Shown: positions 1 through 13,923 of the stretch, one piece after another | How the letters are laid out: each line of letters begins with the position of its first letter | How positions within the stretch are numbered: position 1 is the first letter of the stretch | Assembly: GCA_039654915.1 (NCBI GenBank) | Contig: CM077600.1 | Location: forward strand, 36,014,992 to 36,078,991 | DNA from: Aquilaria yunnanensis | Taxonomy: Eukaryota; Streptophyta; Magnoliopsida; Malvales; Thymelaeaceae | Direction of reading: 5' to 3' | DNA length: 64,000 nucleotides | Position numbers and translations under genes: made by a program | The notes under the pieces: model-generated | What the model was told of the DNA's origin: nothing | What the model saw: the letters and a program-made list of their open reading frames with translations, nothing else | Databases searched by the model: none

Positions 1-574
1 TCGGAGTGGGGCCAAACTTAGGTTATTGATATCTTTTTTTGTTCGTTTACACTTGTTTTTATGTCAAAGTTTAGCAGGACGATAACATTAGCCTGGATTA
101 TCGTCTGTTTGATTGACTGACTATAAAGTGAAGATTAGAGGAATCCTGTTTCTCTGTCTACTGCTTTATATTCCTCGCCGATAAAGTGTCCTTATATTGC
201 CTTCATGTTATCTTTAGCATCGTGTTCTCTAGTTTACATGGTGACCTGCTTAGTCCTTGTTACGTGCATGATGGAAACCATGATAGCTAAACTTTTCTTG
301 TTGGATAATTTTCCACTGCTTAACCTTTTAGGTTTATTGATTCTGTGTTGGAAGGCCCAGTAGTTTCCTTCTTGACTACATATTCATATACCAAAGAAAT
401 CCATCGTGTTTTACATTTTGAATATGATATTTTTCTTCAGCTTGTTTATTTCAGCAGCAAATTTTCATCTTGGCGCTTTTTATTTTAATTTGTTCATTTG
501 GATGGCTTTTACTTGTATGAGGAGATGTGTGTGCTATGGTAATATTTTTAATCTATATTTTTCCTAAAATACAG
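1..574 (+). other. Intronic sequence of the ABC1K gene, possible exon edge at the extreme left
   Basis: Non-coding by eye up to the acceptor CAG at 572-574. The previous ABC1K exon must lie at or beyond the left edge. The first 20 bases could be its tail, but no frame can be verified. Confidence 0.4.
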
Positions 575-3500
575 GTCAGAGCTGCGGAGCTTCGGAAAAT
601 ATTGTTAGAGCTCGGTCCAGTATGTACCTCTCTTTTTAAGTTACGTGATCATATGCCAAATTCCTTCAATACCAATACTGTAATATAGTGCTAATTTAAG
701 TGACCTGCTCTAGTTGATAATCCTTGTGCTTTCAGATAGACACTTAATGCATCAAAGGCTTCAAGTTATGGTGCATATGTGCTTCTGTAGGTGTTCCCAT
801 GCATTTTCATTCATTCTTAAATGTGGTCTCATGTTTTACTCTAGGTGCTCTACATATATTTTTTAGGTCTAAATTTGCTGGAAATTGACATGTCAATGAA
901 GGGGGAGTAGTGTGTGTGTGTGTTTTTGTTTGTGTTTGTGCTGGAGTTCCCTTACTTGTTTGTTGAAGTATCCCTGGGGCCTGGGCCTTGTTTCAAAGAG
1001 AGGGTGAAAGGGTTATTCACATTTCATTGATGGTTAGATACATAGAAAGTATTAACTCTAAATCTTCCCTGGGGAAAATAAAATAGAGATGTCTCCCACA
1101 TTTCTGCCTCTTAAACTGCTTTGTTTACATTGTCATTTTAGTATGCTTTTGCTAGACTTCACTTCTAAATTGTTGCATTGATGTTGTTTTTGCCCTGCAG
1201 GCATATGTGAAAGTTGCTCAGGCAATTTCATCTCGACCTGTAAGTGATCCTGTTTTCAAGGAACAAGTTTGATTCCTAAGTTGTATTTCATACACTTCGA
1301 GTGGGGTAGTTGCCTGAAGGCTGCTGCTTCGCTTTGTGAAACATAATTTAAACTGTTACTATTCTTTTCCTGAATGTCCTAAATATTCTAATTTATGGTT
1401 TCTAGTATAATGGACTTTATCCCCTATCCTTTCTGTCATGCAATTTTCCAACATTCTTTGGTAGTCTCACCAAGTTCTTCTGGTCAATTTATACTCTGCA
1501 TACACATGAATGCTATGCTGGCCATAAGATATCTTTCCTCGTAAAAAACGGAATTGTAAGTATCTTTTGGGACCTCCCTTGCTTGAAAATCGTGAATCAT
1601 TTTGCTTGTGCTCTTTCCTTAGGACTTGATACCGCCAACTTATTTGGATGAACTCTCATTGTTACAAGATCAAATTGCTCCATTTTCAACTGATGTTGCC
1701 TTTGATACAATCCAACAAGAACTTGGACAACAAATAGATCAAGTGTTCTCTGAGATTTCACCATATCCTGTTGCTGCAGCATCCCTTGGACAGGTCTATA
1801 GCTTCCTATTTACTCACCTACCTTATTAACATCTATCATCTTCTATGGCGAACATAGAGTTTAATCTGAAAATCTGTATTGGTGCAATTCTATTTCAAGT
1901 AGGTCTATCAAGCTAGGCTTCGTCGTAATGGACGAGTTGTTGCAGTAAAGGTGCAGAGACCCGGAGTCCAAGCAGCTATAGCCCTGGACATATTTATACT
2001 GCGATTCCTAGCTGGTTTGATAAAAAGAAGTTTTAAGTTCAACACTGATCTTCAGGTAATTTATAAATCTGTGCTGTGCTGTGTATATGTTATTTTCTAT
2101 TTTGCTTGAGTATGATATTACCATGTTTAAAGCTGTAATTGATGAATTAGATTCTGGACTTAATATGACTCTGGATTTAGGCTGTAGCCTAGAGCTGCTA
2201 TTTCTGTATGAAGTCAAATCTATAGTAGTTTTGGATTTGAAAAGGCTGTGAAACCAACTTTAATAACTATAACATCTAAATATAGGGACTTGAAGTTGAG
2301 GAAATAAGACAGTTTTTGTACCAACTTTGGTTAGTTATCCCAGTACGATCTAGTACCTTTCAGAATTACATAAAGCTTTCTGAGTTTCCATAAGGAGTGA
2401 TTTACATGTATCGGCTTCTTGTCATTCCATGCTTTCAAGGAAATAGATCTGGAAATTCATTTCACTGGGCTCCACATTTTAGAGCAGGTCTCAATTTACA
2501 AGAATTGATTGGTCTACATATTTTTTGAAGTTCTAGTAATATATGTATGACAGATTATAGCTGAGGACAGAATCTATTTGAAGTACTGCTGGTGGGATTG
2601 TTTTATTGTTCCGTCATGGACATGTTATGGCCTCATAACATGATTCTGCATATCTGAATTACAAAAATAAATAAATAAATAAAACTGGAATTTGAATTAT
2701 AGTGGAAATGCTGACAGCATAGAAAGCCCAGACTAGAGTATTGCGTGTATTGCGTGTTCCTTTTCCCCAGCATAGCATAGTTTCCATGCGATTTTTTGAA
2801 ATTGATCTTAGCTAGCTTCTATATAAAGGAAGTGTTGATAGCAGAGAGCAGACATGACTTTGAAAGCTAGATATATAAGAGTTTCCATGGGACCAGGCTG
2901 AGCAGAAAATCTCAATTTTTGGCATCAGAGAAATTACTGAAAATTGTATGTTTTGGTGAACAAAATAATTCTCCCCTGCTGAAAAAAAGAACTTATCCAG
3001 ATTTAACAGAAGCTTCAAACATAAAATTAATCCTTCAATAGTACATAAATAGAATTAAGTACTAGAGTCTTCCAAGCATAATAAAGATATCTTGCATGCG
3101 TCTTACCTGAATTGGGTGCTAATGTTAGATCAGATTGAAAGTTTCAGTGCCAAGTACCAATTGTGTTTTCTGCTTTTTAGGCAGTTGTTGATGAGTGGGC
3201 TTCAAGTCTGTTTCGGGTATGTATAAAATCCTTTCTCCTTAGCAATTCTGAGTTGTAAAGCATGAGAATCTATACTCTGATATTACAATAGCGGAACCAA
3301 TTGTTTAGAGCAATCATTTCCCCCTGTGGTAGTCAGCATTACATCTTATTTACTGTTCATGCTCTCTCTCTCTCTCTCTCTCGTTGTTTCTTGATTCTTT
3401 CTAGTTGTTGCTACCTGATGGTTGGTTTTTTTACTGGAAGAGGTTTAACTTATATTTCAGCTGTATGTGTTAATATTCTGTAATTAAGCATCTGCGACAG

Positions 3501-6500
3501 TTCTGTTCCTTCCTTTAAACCTTAAACCTGAATTTGCTCTGGTTTAAGGAAGTAACACTGTTGAATAGGAGAAATTATGCTGTAGGTGATCATATAATGG
3601 CGAGTTATGGCTGTCCCATGAAACTATTTTAGTTTTGACCGTGATTAATTTTCTTCTGAGACATGGGACTGTAACATCACCCAAAGTACTAGATTTCTTT
3701 GCTTTGTTGTCCACAACACGATAGCCATTACTCTCTCGTTGGAGAGGATTAACTTTGCTCGATTTTTTTTTCTGCTTGATTATAGTTTTAGGATTTAGTT
3801 TCTTCTGGATATACAGATTCAAGCTTAAGGATGTCTGTTTCTTGTATAACGTGTTCTATGTAATTGGAAACTGTATGCTTGAAACATTTTGTTGATTGAT
3901 TGTAGAACTAGTTTCTCATACATTGTGCATGGAGGGCAAGTGATAGTTGACTGTGTACCTTGAGTACCCATCATAAAGAAAACTTATTTGATAATATCAT
4001 CATCATCATCTAATTGACTGTTTATAATTATCTAAGACTGCAAGTTCATGCAAAGTTTACCCCGGGGTGCCCTTCCTGTCGCAACCCTCTTACAAGGGAA
4101 TAAACACTTATTTGATAATACAAGTACAAAATGTCTCAGACTTTTGTTAATTAACATGAAAAGCCAGAGTTCGCAACTTGACTGTCAATGATAACTTTGA
4201 CCATTTCGCACAACTTCTCACTGGACAGTATGTGGCGTGATTGACCCCCCTGTGAAGATGAAAACTGCTTTCGTGAATTTAAAGCATACAAGTAAATAAT
4301 ATATGGATCATTCTTTGTAGGATTTATGATCATAAGGTGTATTTTTCCTTGAACTTGTGGTTGTTGTACAAGTTACATGTTATGAGACACAACATGGTCA
4401 GCTATAAAACGATGTAAGGTATCTAATTTGCTATGTCTATGCTTTGAAGTGGGGACTTTATATGTGAGGCATTTCTTTTCCCTTCTCTGTTTTCTTAAAT
4501 ATCTTTTAGCTGCATCCATTTTAAAAATCCCAACAAAGCATCGCAATGACATATTTTGCATATATTCTCAAGATAAAAGTTATTGATGTTTCCTCTCAGT
4601 TCTAATTTTGCTTCGTTGAGGAATATTCTTAGGACTTCATATTGAATACAGGTAAATCACATTGAATGCAGGAGATGGACTATAACAATGAAGCACAAAA
4701 TGGTCAGAGATTTAGGTATGATCTTTATCACATATACTTAATACTCTTCCTTCAAGCAGGTTTAAGAAATCTAGTTTGACAAGGATATTATTGATTGGTT
4801 GTTAAGAAGAAATTGGTTTGGTCATTATACCAACCTTGAGTATAGATTGTTTTTGGCCCTTACTGTTTGTTTTGTGTAAGCACATGCCTAGAACAAAGAT
4901 GTCAACTGGTAGCTTACTAACATTGAATGAGAAACTCCTTTATTAACTAATGTATAGTTTCCTGTACCAAATTATGGTATCTCAGCATCTCCCATCATTA
5001 TATGCTGGCTGAACTTTGGTTTCTAATATTTTTTCCATTGATACAGCAAAAAGCTGCAAAGCGATCCTGTTCTACAGGGTTGATTAATGGTTAATCTTAA
5101 CAGCAATGATTATAGACAATCAACTTGCTTGAGGATTCCTTGTTTTGGGTGCTCAGATTGATGGCCGGAATAGTTTTCTTTGCATATCTCTAACAGCACC
5201 TTGTGTGGCACAACTTTCATTTTTGTTATTTTGGTCAGATTTTTTAAAACTGACAGATGACCCTTTATAGTATTCTCAGACAACAACAAATTATGTTGTC
5301 AGCCAACTTGTTATTTTTTTTCTTCCTGAACTTTGATTCACCATATCTGCTTATTGCTTTCTGCATAACTTTCTTATGCAAAGTCTTGGATGCTATTGAC
5401 TTATTTGTTTTCTATAGAAGGTTACCTGTTATTATTGGAATCTCTTGTTTTTCTTTTTCTTGTTTTTTTTTTCCTTTTAAGATGATGAGAACTGCTCTAA
5501 TTTTTTTTGTTGTTGCCTTGATAGGAAGCTGTATGGTGTTATAAAAGATGTTATAGTCCCAGAAATGTATGTGGAGCACACAACTCGTAGGGTCCTTGTC
5601 ATGGAATGGGTTGAGGTTCGTACTGCAAACCTGTATCTATTTTTTATCCTTTCCTCAACTTAACAAGTATTTGGTGATTATTGAATCTTGAGACATATTC
5701 TGAATAGAACTTCGAACCATTGCCCTGCTTTCTTTTTTTTTTTTTTTGAAGAAAATGCCCTTGGGTGGACCAACTCATTGCCACAAAAGCCCATCCTCTC
5801 AATGACAAGGGAGCCATTGCCTTTTAGCTGAAGTTTCTACTTCTTTTCCTTTTCCTAACTGACCTATAAACTATGAGAAAAGAAAAAGAAGAAACTGATG
5901 TACTGTGGGGAAGATAGATGCAGTTTCAGGGGTGGGTGGAAGAGAGAAGAAGACGAGCATGAAGAACTAGGTTGAAGAGGAGGGGAATGAAGACAATAGA
6001 AAGCTGGTTCCTAATCATCCAAAAGTTTACAGAATATGTACACAGACCCTTCAGTTATCCTAGTGTAATAAGCTTGAACAAGTAACATTATGACCTAATG
6101 GCTAAACTTCCTAATATTACTACAAGGTCAAAAATTTGTAATCCAGCATAATTGTTACTTTAAAAGGTTTTACCTGCGACTTGAATCACATTAAGGCTTG
6201 TGGGTTGAGGGGAGGGAAAGTGAGTGCCAAGGACCTCTTAGTTGCAAGGATTTTTCTTGTGTCTTGCCATAGAAAACCTTTTAACCTCAAGAAACTCATG
6301 CTTGTTTTTGGTGGAATAGGCAAAACTTGCAGTTTCTTTATTCTTTCATGCATGAAATTATGGGGATACCTAACTGTCTTTGTAACACCTAATAACTGCT
6401 TCCTTGACATATCTCTGACAGCAGAGATAAATAAACTCTAGAAACAACATGCAGAAATACTGCATTAAGGCATTATAAAGTCAGTGTTTTGGATTCTGCA

Positions 6501-9500
6501 TAAGATTGCTTATGTGTTATCTTTCATGCTTGTGGCAGGGGCAAAAATTGTCTGAAGTGAAGGATCTTTATCTGGTTGAGGTCATTGTTTACACATATTT
6601 ATATTGTTGTTTGTAGATGATCAACTAATTTACCTAGTAAAATTTGATAGTACATTTTCTTTTTCCTTGTTTGGTAGCTTAGGTTCCATATATTTCTTCT
6701 GGTTTTGATTAGGTAGGAGTTTACTGCTCGTTCAATCAACTGCTGGAGTACGGCTTCTATCATGCTGATCCACATCCTGGAAATCTTCTACGTACATATG
6801 ATGGAAAACTGGCTTACCTAGGTCTAACTTCTCTTGGATTTATTATGAAATAATATTAGGAATACTTCGTGCAATAATTATATGTGTTTCTCACTTTTTT
6901 TTTTCTTTTCCGAATTTAAATTCCATTTCATAAAAACTTGTATCCTAAAGCTAGGAGAGCATATTGCTGTTCCTTTTCTCGTTCATTTGTTATCCTAATT
7001 TAGATTGTAATACTTGTATGTGTAAAGTCTTAGCCTCTTCTTCCAACATCAGCAAATTTTATGGGTACTCATGCATATAAACAGATCCTAAATGTGTACT
7101 GGGTAGACATAAATGATTATGGGTACTCATGCATATAAACAGATCCTAAATGTGTACTGGGTAGACATAAATGACCTATTCTCTCCATTCTGTTTGTTGT
7201 TTTATTTCAGTTTAGTTACAGTCTAGATATTGAAAGCTGCTATAATAAAATGACCTACTCACTCCATTCTGTTTGTTATTATATTCATGTAGTTTCTTTT
7301 TATGAATAACTATGCAGTCTCCTTTGTTCAAACAGTGCTTGAATGGTTGCTACATACTAACAGAAAATTTTAATGCCAATGTAATGCTTTTCTATTTTCC
7401 CTCCCAGATTTTGGTATGATGGGTGAATTCAAACAAGAATTTCGAGATGGATTTATTCAGGCCTGTTTGCATCTTGTAAACCGTGACTTTGATGCACTAG
7501 CAAAGGACTTTGTTACTCTGGGGTACTACATTTCTTCCAAGGATAGATATTAGTTTCAGTAGAAGAAAGTTTGTCTTTTTCACTATCATATTATGTAGAC
7601 TGTTCTGTATATGTGCGAACTTGACAGGCTTATCCCAGCAACTGCTGACAAGGAGGCTGTTACAAAAGCCTTAACAGGTTCAACATTTTCTTGTGATGCT
7701 AGATCTCATAAGTGAAGTTATTCCACCTACATTAATGCTAAGGTTATGCTAACTATTTCTATTTTCCCTACATCACTATGCTCAGGTGTCTTCCAAGCTG
7801 CTGTTGCAAAGGGTGTTAGCAATATAAGTTTTGGAGATCTTCTAGGAAATCTGGGAACTACCATGTAAGTTGTCAAGTATCACATTTATCTTTTTCCTTT
7901 TTTTTCACTCTTTTATTCTGGGGAAGAGGACGGTACCTCTAGTTTTATTCCATAAAAACAGTCCAACGGCACTTAAGTCATGAAGTCTTGGCGCCTTCAT
8001 TAAAAATAGCAAAACCTGAATAAAAACAAACACAACAATCTCCACACTGAGATCAAAATTGAAACTGAGGCCATAAAACAAAACCTAAAGATATCTGCTT
8101 CCTATTGCCATGGAAGATTAGGATCTCTGCCTTTGGCTGCTGCTTCTGCCTGCTTCACCACATCAGCTGGCTGGCTAGAAACTCCCTTCCGCAAAGCTGT
8201 TTCATTTCTTTCCTGCCATACCCCATAAACTTCTGCTGCTAACTGAGCACTTCTAACACAAGAAACATGCCATTTGCCTTACACATTCTACCAAAGAACT
8301 CAACAATCACTGTCCATTTGTTACTGTTAAAATTGCTCATTGAACACTGTAATATCACAATCTGCAGTCACACCCCTGTAGAGAAATCACATTGAAAGAA
8401 CAAATGATCTTGTGCATGTGTCTTTCAAGCATAGTCTGCATAAGTCATTGTCTGCACACCCCCAATCTTGTAACTTGGTCTTGACTCTGAGCTTATTTAA
8501 ACAAGCAAGTCACAAGATGAATGAATGCTTTGGCACATTTCTAATACGACAAACTATTATTGGCCAGTGAAGGGTACTTGCTTCTGCACTTTGCTTCTTG
8601 TAATCTGAGATATAGAAAATGGTCACCAGCTCTGATTATTTCTTTCTAAGTCCAAGAATCGCTTTTTCTCTAAAAGAAATGGAACTTATTTCTGGTAGTA
8701 AACTTATTGTCTTGACTGGAGTACTTTTTCTTTGTTAAAATGGAAGCATGTTATTGTTCTTTTTCCCTGAGAAACAAATAAGTTTAGGCAACTAGGACAA
8801 TGCCATGGAAGTTATTTCCAGATAATTAATGATCACATTGACAGACCAACAACAGGACTGCATGATTCCCAACTAACCCAGTATATGTGACTACTGATCC
8901 ACTCATTTCTCATGTCAAAGAAGAATTTTCCTAGCCTTTGAAATCTTTTCTATTTTGGTCTCCCCTGATTATCCAAAAGATTGAAAGATGAATTAACGAA
9001 AAACTTTTTTGCTTACTTTTATTAGAGCAGACTCAAACAAGTCTGAACCATCTTCAATACTTCCTCCAGTGACTCAAGTGAAACTCAATACCAAGAAAGC
9101 AACTTCTCATCATTCTCATGCCCAAAAACACTTAGTAAGATGGTGGACGGCCACTGCCTGCCCCGTGCAGAAACTATTTGTAAATTGTCAATGGGAAGAA
9201 TACTTTCCCAGACTCCGTAATTGAAATACCTCTTGAGGTGCTTCTGTCTGTCCAATAGCACTCCAACAAAAGACATACCTCCGATAGCAACATTAAGCTG
9301 AATATGCTGTTGGTTTTTGGTGCTTTTGCATGTCCATTGAAATGTTTGAGTATTAAGAAAAGGACTAAGTAGGTGGAAATGATGTGTCCCATGATTTCCG
9401 TTTGCAAAGATTCAAGCATCAGATTCTTAACTATTTCCTACACATTTCAAGGTTAAAGTGTACAAATTATTGATGGTTAAGGGTTGAGTGAAAGAGATCA

Positions 9501-11957
9501 ATTTAAAGATCAAATTAGAATTTATTTTCCACTACAAGAGTTTGTAAGTAAAAGGGTCAAATGACATAACTTCAGTGTCTTTCATTGTCCATATATTCTT
9601 CCTTATGATAACAGATTTTTTTTAATTATCATATTTATAGGTCGTTTTTATCATTCCATGCTCAAACACGACATGGTCCACAACATTTCTAAAATTTTCC
9701 ATGCATCTCTTTTCTTCTTCTTCTTCTTCTTCTTCTTCTTTTGGGCACTATTGCTGTAGTACTTGCCCTTGTCTAGAGCACTTAAAGACTTGTTTCTGAA
9801 AATATTTCAGTAGAAGGTAACTGCTATTTACACCCAAATCAAGCCACCCTTTTCTTCTTAGATCGGTGGCCAAGGTTGGGATTAGTTGTTAATGAGATTT
9901 CTTTTTTGGGGAAAGAGTTGTACTTGCTTGAGCTTTTGAAGCATGTGTTGTTTGAGGCTTTCTTGTTTTTGTTTTATTCATTCTTAATGTTCATGTCTTG
10001 CAGGTATAAGTTCAAATTCCAAATACCTTCATATTTCTCTCTTGTTATACGAAGGTATTATGTTGTTTAAAGAAGTTGATGGATTCTTAAGATCTTTGTT
10101 TCATAACTTGCTACCATAATTGGAAATGGCTTTCCAGATGTTATTGTTGATGTTATTGTTTATTCTTGTATCAGTCTTGCTGTACTAGAGGGGATTGCAA
10201 TTAGTTTTAATCCAGATTACAAGGTTTTGGGGAGTACGTACCCATGGATTGCCAGAAAAGTAATAACTGATAGTTCACCCCAACTGAAGTCCTCCTTACG
10301 ATCTCTTCTGTATAAGGTAGTAAACAGTAATTTTAGACAAGCCAAAAAAAAAAAGAATGAAAATGATTTGAGTGTTGATCTTATGTACTGTTCTAACTTT
10401 ATGATGTGGCTGCTTTATGGTTTCACTTCTTATTATTGCACATTGTTTATTGTAGGATGGCATTTTCAGAATTGATCGTCTAGAATCTCTGCTGACAGAG
10501 GTGAATATTATTTGCTCATATGTAGCTTTGTCCAAATTTTCTTCTTCTAGTGAATCCGACTATTATAGATAGATTGATGCAAATTTCTCATTGCAATATA
10601 TAGCAATTATCCACTCTCGCACTGAGTTCATATGGTAGTATTTACTAAACGGAAAAAGTTAATGCTATTATGTTGTACATATTTAGTTGTCATACTTGTT
10701 AGTTGCTGAAAGTTTTACCGAGTCTGAGAGTTAGCTTTTCCTACAGCTCTTCTTGGACAATGAAAATCTGGCGATATATTTAGTCAGCTTCATTCCCAAA
10801 CAATATTGATGAGTACTTTCCAGAGCAAAAAAGATATCTGAAAATTAAGTCATCGTGTTTCCTTACCAGTTATAATGCTTTTGAGTTCTTCTATTTAGTT
10901 CAGTCAACTTTTTTGCGTGATTGCTATTTTAGTCTCTTCGAGCTCGGACTGAGAAGGCTGTTGTGGAACAACAATTAGAAGAAAACATTTCAAAGGTGGT
11001 TATCAAGGATGTCATCTCTTTCACTCTAACTGAGAAGGTATAGTTAGTGAACGGAACCTGCTTTTTTGTTACTCCTGACAAAAGCACCTTAAAACCCAAA
11101 AGAATCTCTCCTCTGCTGTAAAATTACCAATAATTTTTGGCTTCTGCTTTCATTACTGTCAGGGAGCCTTGGTTAGGGAAATACTTTTGGAAGAGTTTGC
11201 TAAGGTGAGATTTCTGGCACTCTTTTAAAATTCAACTACAAAATGTTGGATCCATTGCAACGGTTAAGTTTTGCTAAGATGAGATTTTGTTAAATTAATG
11301 TTTGAAAAAGATAAACTTCCATCAAGTGTCCTGAAGTATGGTGTATCTGAATTATACAGTTTTTTTTTTTGTTGATGAAATGGCTTTATATAAAGCTGCT
11401 TTTTGTCGTCTGATTTTTGCTTATGCTTCTCCTGGAACTGTCTTTGGCTCGTGGTGATCACCGTAAAAATTATGGTTACTTGGTGATTACGACGTTCTTA
11501 GGTTTTAAGTAATCTTATGCAGAAAAGAGTTGTCTCAGGATGATGACAATATTCTCACTTTTTCCTACCATTTTTACTTCTTTTTTATACTTTAAAAATT
11601 GTGGTTTGTTACTTTCCAAAATGTTATTCTGCTACAATCTTACTTTCCAAAGATTTTGAGAATCCTTGAACTAAGCGCCCTCTAGTTCAGTATAGTCGCA
11701 AATTATGACATGATAAAGGCGACTGTTTTATCCCTAACAATATGCAGTGATACTTTTTTACTCCTGATTATTGTGTTATGTTTTAAATTAAGTTGCACAT
11801 GCCAGAGTTGCATTTATATCTTTCAATGTCGAAAAATAGAACAAGTACGAATCTGTAATAATTTTCTCTGTCATAATTATGCCAGTCCTTTTAAAATGAA
11901 AGAAAAAAATAAGGTAATGAGTGTCTAGTACACCTCGTTTCTAGTATGATATATTGG

Positions 11958-11991
<34 letters not shown>

Positions 11992-13923
11992 GTTGATAAC
12001 GGTGGCCTCTAATTTAGTTTATAAGCAAAGTTGCGACCAAAATTTGAAATCAAATGAAAAAATTGAAATAAAATCTGTTATTAAAATATCCTGTAACTTG
12101 GATTCATATTGATAACTCACATTTAACAATCTTATATTCTTATCTTATACCAAACTCGATGACCAAATCTTTATACCAAAGTCAAGGACAATTGGTTATT
12201 TTGACACCAAAAGTTGTGGTCTAAAATCACAGTAAAAGGATTAACATGGCAATCTAGACACGATGGTGATCAAATCTCCATAGTGATCGTGGAAGTAATG
12301 CCGAATGCCACCTTTGTGTTACTAGGTTTTCTTTTCTAACCAAAGGGAAAACAAAGAGACTTATCTTGAAATGGAAATGCTAGATACCATCTTGAAAAGT
12401 TTACTCGACTGTTTGGACTTCGTGATTGCTTATGTAATGCGGTGAAGTATAGCCATTCCCAGTTTCCAGCCATCCTAATTCAAATATGTGGAGTGTCAAA
12501 CCTAAAGATTTTAGCATTTTCTGCTCCCGCATTTAATTGAGTGATAGGGGGAAATTTCATCGTTTAACTTCTAATGTAAAACTAATTGTATGTTGTTTTA
12601 CATTTCACTAGGTGCTGGGCCTCCCTGTTCAGAAATAAACTATATTTCCTCCTGTTTACCGTAGAAAGAATCACCAAACATTGTCTTTCTTTACGTCCTC
12701 CTATCACTCACAAACCCAGACACCTCTAAATTATATTAATAAGGTTTCCAGATATAAAGTCCTCACGCAACAATGAGAATATGTTTGTCTGTTTCTAATA
12801 TTAAGGCACTAATGTAAATGTTCTGGTGTTTCTCATTGCTTTCTGCAATTGGAACAGGGTGTTGATGCCCTTGGGTTAGCCTTAATAGATTCAGTAATAT
12901 CTGTTCCTGCTTCAAGAGTTCCATTTGCTGGTTCCTTGTCATTCTCTATGATGACTGAAGAGGACACGATCAACTTGAAAACATTGCAGCGCCTCACAGC
13001 TTTGATATCAGGTTCCCAACAAGACGATAGCAACACTGTGGTGAGATATTAATATTGACGTAGTTATTCTACTGCTGCCTTGCGTTTAGATCTTTCTGCG
13101 TTGAATTTTGTTTGTTTTTATGGGGTTGTTTTTTCGAAAGGTAAGTGAAGGAGTCTTAACTATGTTTCAAACTCATAAAGCTTTTGACGTGTTGGTTTGC
13201 TATATGCTAATATTTTTACTCGCTGCACTCTGCTGATTCTTACCCTCCTTCATGAGGGAAAAAAAGGGACCAATTTTATAATTCAGCTAGGGCAATGGAG
13301 AAAAATGGAAAACAGTGTAACTTTAAACCAAAGAAACAGATGGAACAATATAAAAGATACAATCAAAAGAAAAAAGAAAAAAAGACAAGCGAAAACTAGA
13401 AGTCATGTGGAGAATTGTCCACATGGTGAGTTTCGAGAGTGCTTCCTAGTGGAGACACCAACTTAAGACACTCTTTCGCTCTATTTTGTTGTTTGGTCAC
13501 AAGGCTAATGTTCGACGCAGCAGTGTCTTTTTTTCTTGAAATGTATTGTTGATCATCTTGGAGTTTACACTCCATTACAGGAAGATTTAACATATCCATT
13601 GGTGTTTTATAGGGAGTCAAGGCGGTGGACCAAAACAAGAATCAGATGTCATACACACAGGAAAGATCACTCGCTCTTTATCAACCTCCATCGGTTTCAG
13701 AAATTCTTCCTGTCCTCTCTGTTGTTTCTGAGGTATGAGTCAAGTCTCTGCATATCTTGACAGCCACTACTAGAACTTCACTTGCAGATGACTGTTTGTT
13801 CCTGTTAAACTCTGGCAGCTCCCACCAGAATTGCAGCAGCAGCTGTTTCAGTTGCCAGCTGACCTTGTTGGGAGGTTGGTCTCCCGTGCTGCTGCGAGGA
13901 CACTCCGGAGGATATTTCTATGA
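575..13923 (+). CDS. ABC1K-family atypical protein kinase (3' part, 20 exons visible)
   Basis: Exons (GT-AG, frame kept): 575-619, 1201-1239, 1623-1793, 1903-2055, 3181-3216, 4672-4715, 5525-5615, 6539-6580, 6713-6821, 7408-7522, 7628-7677, 7786-7864, 10004-10054, 10175-10316, 10456-10500, 10933-11037, 11163-11204, 12858-13040, 13613-13732, 13819-13923 (stop). They join to 588 residues; the 5' end lies outside the window. Seen: KVAQ at the KxGQ position (exon 2), AAASLGQVY alanine-rich loop (end of exon 3 into exon 4), VAVKVQRPG lysine (exon 4), ExD-type EMDYNNEA (exon 6), HADPHPGN catalytic loop (exon 9), DFGMM metal-binding motif (exon 10). Family knowledge: plant ABC1K/UbiB proteins sit in plastids (plastoglobules) or mitochondria and act in prenylquinone and lipid metabolism. 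The C-terminal half beyond the kinase is long, as in plastid members. The exact ABC1K number and the targeting peptide cannot be determined here. Confidence 0.93.
3362..3382. repeat. (CT)n microsatellite in ABC1K intron
   Basis: An uninterrupted CT run of about ten units just downstream of the exon at 3181-3216. Confidence 0.85.
7061..7176. repeat. 58-bp tandem duplication in ABC1K intron
   Basis: The block 7061-7118 (starting ATGGGTACTCATGC) is repeated at 7119-7176, almost identical to its last bases. A looser repeat follows: a TCCATTCTGTTTGTT-containing block near 7188 recurs near 7265. It lies in the intron before the DFG exon, so it does not touch coding sequence. Confidence 0.85.
7897..8600 (-). 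mobile_element. Decayed LINE 3' tail inside ABC1K intron, antisense
   Basis: Read on the minus strand, this part of the 2.1-kb intron 7865-10003 gives broken frames typical of the ORF2 C-terminus of plant LINEs. A zinc-binding-like stretch (LRVKTKLQDWGCADND, then a CRLCL motif) is followed by AAEVYGVWQERNETALRKG, the W-x-ERN signature. The frame is shifted several times and carries stops. It ends near 7897 in a short 3'-UTR-like stretch. This is an old, 5'-truncated copy; the upstream part of the intron (8600-9450) may hold more of it but I could not read it. Confidence 0.6.
9712..9741. repeat. (CTT)n microsatellite in ABC1K intron
   Basis: About ten CTT units, pyrimidine-rich, roughly 260 bases upstream of the next exon at 10004. 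Confidence 0.8.
11960..11991. repeat. (ATA)n microsatellite in ABC1K intron
   Basis: About ten trinucleotide units within the 1.65-kb intron 11205-12857, which otherwise shows nothing recognisable. Confidence 0.8.
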
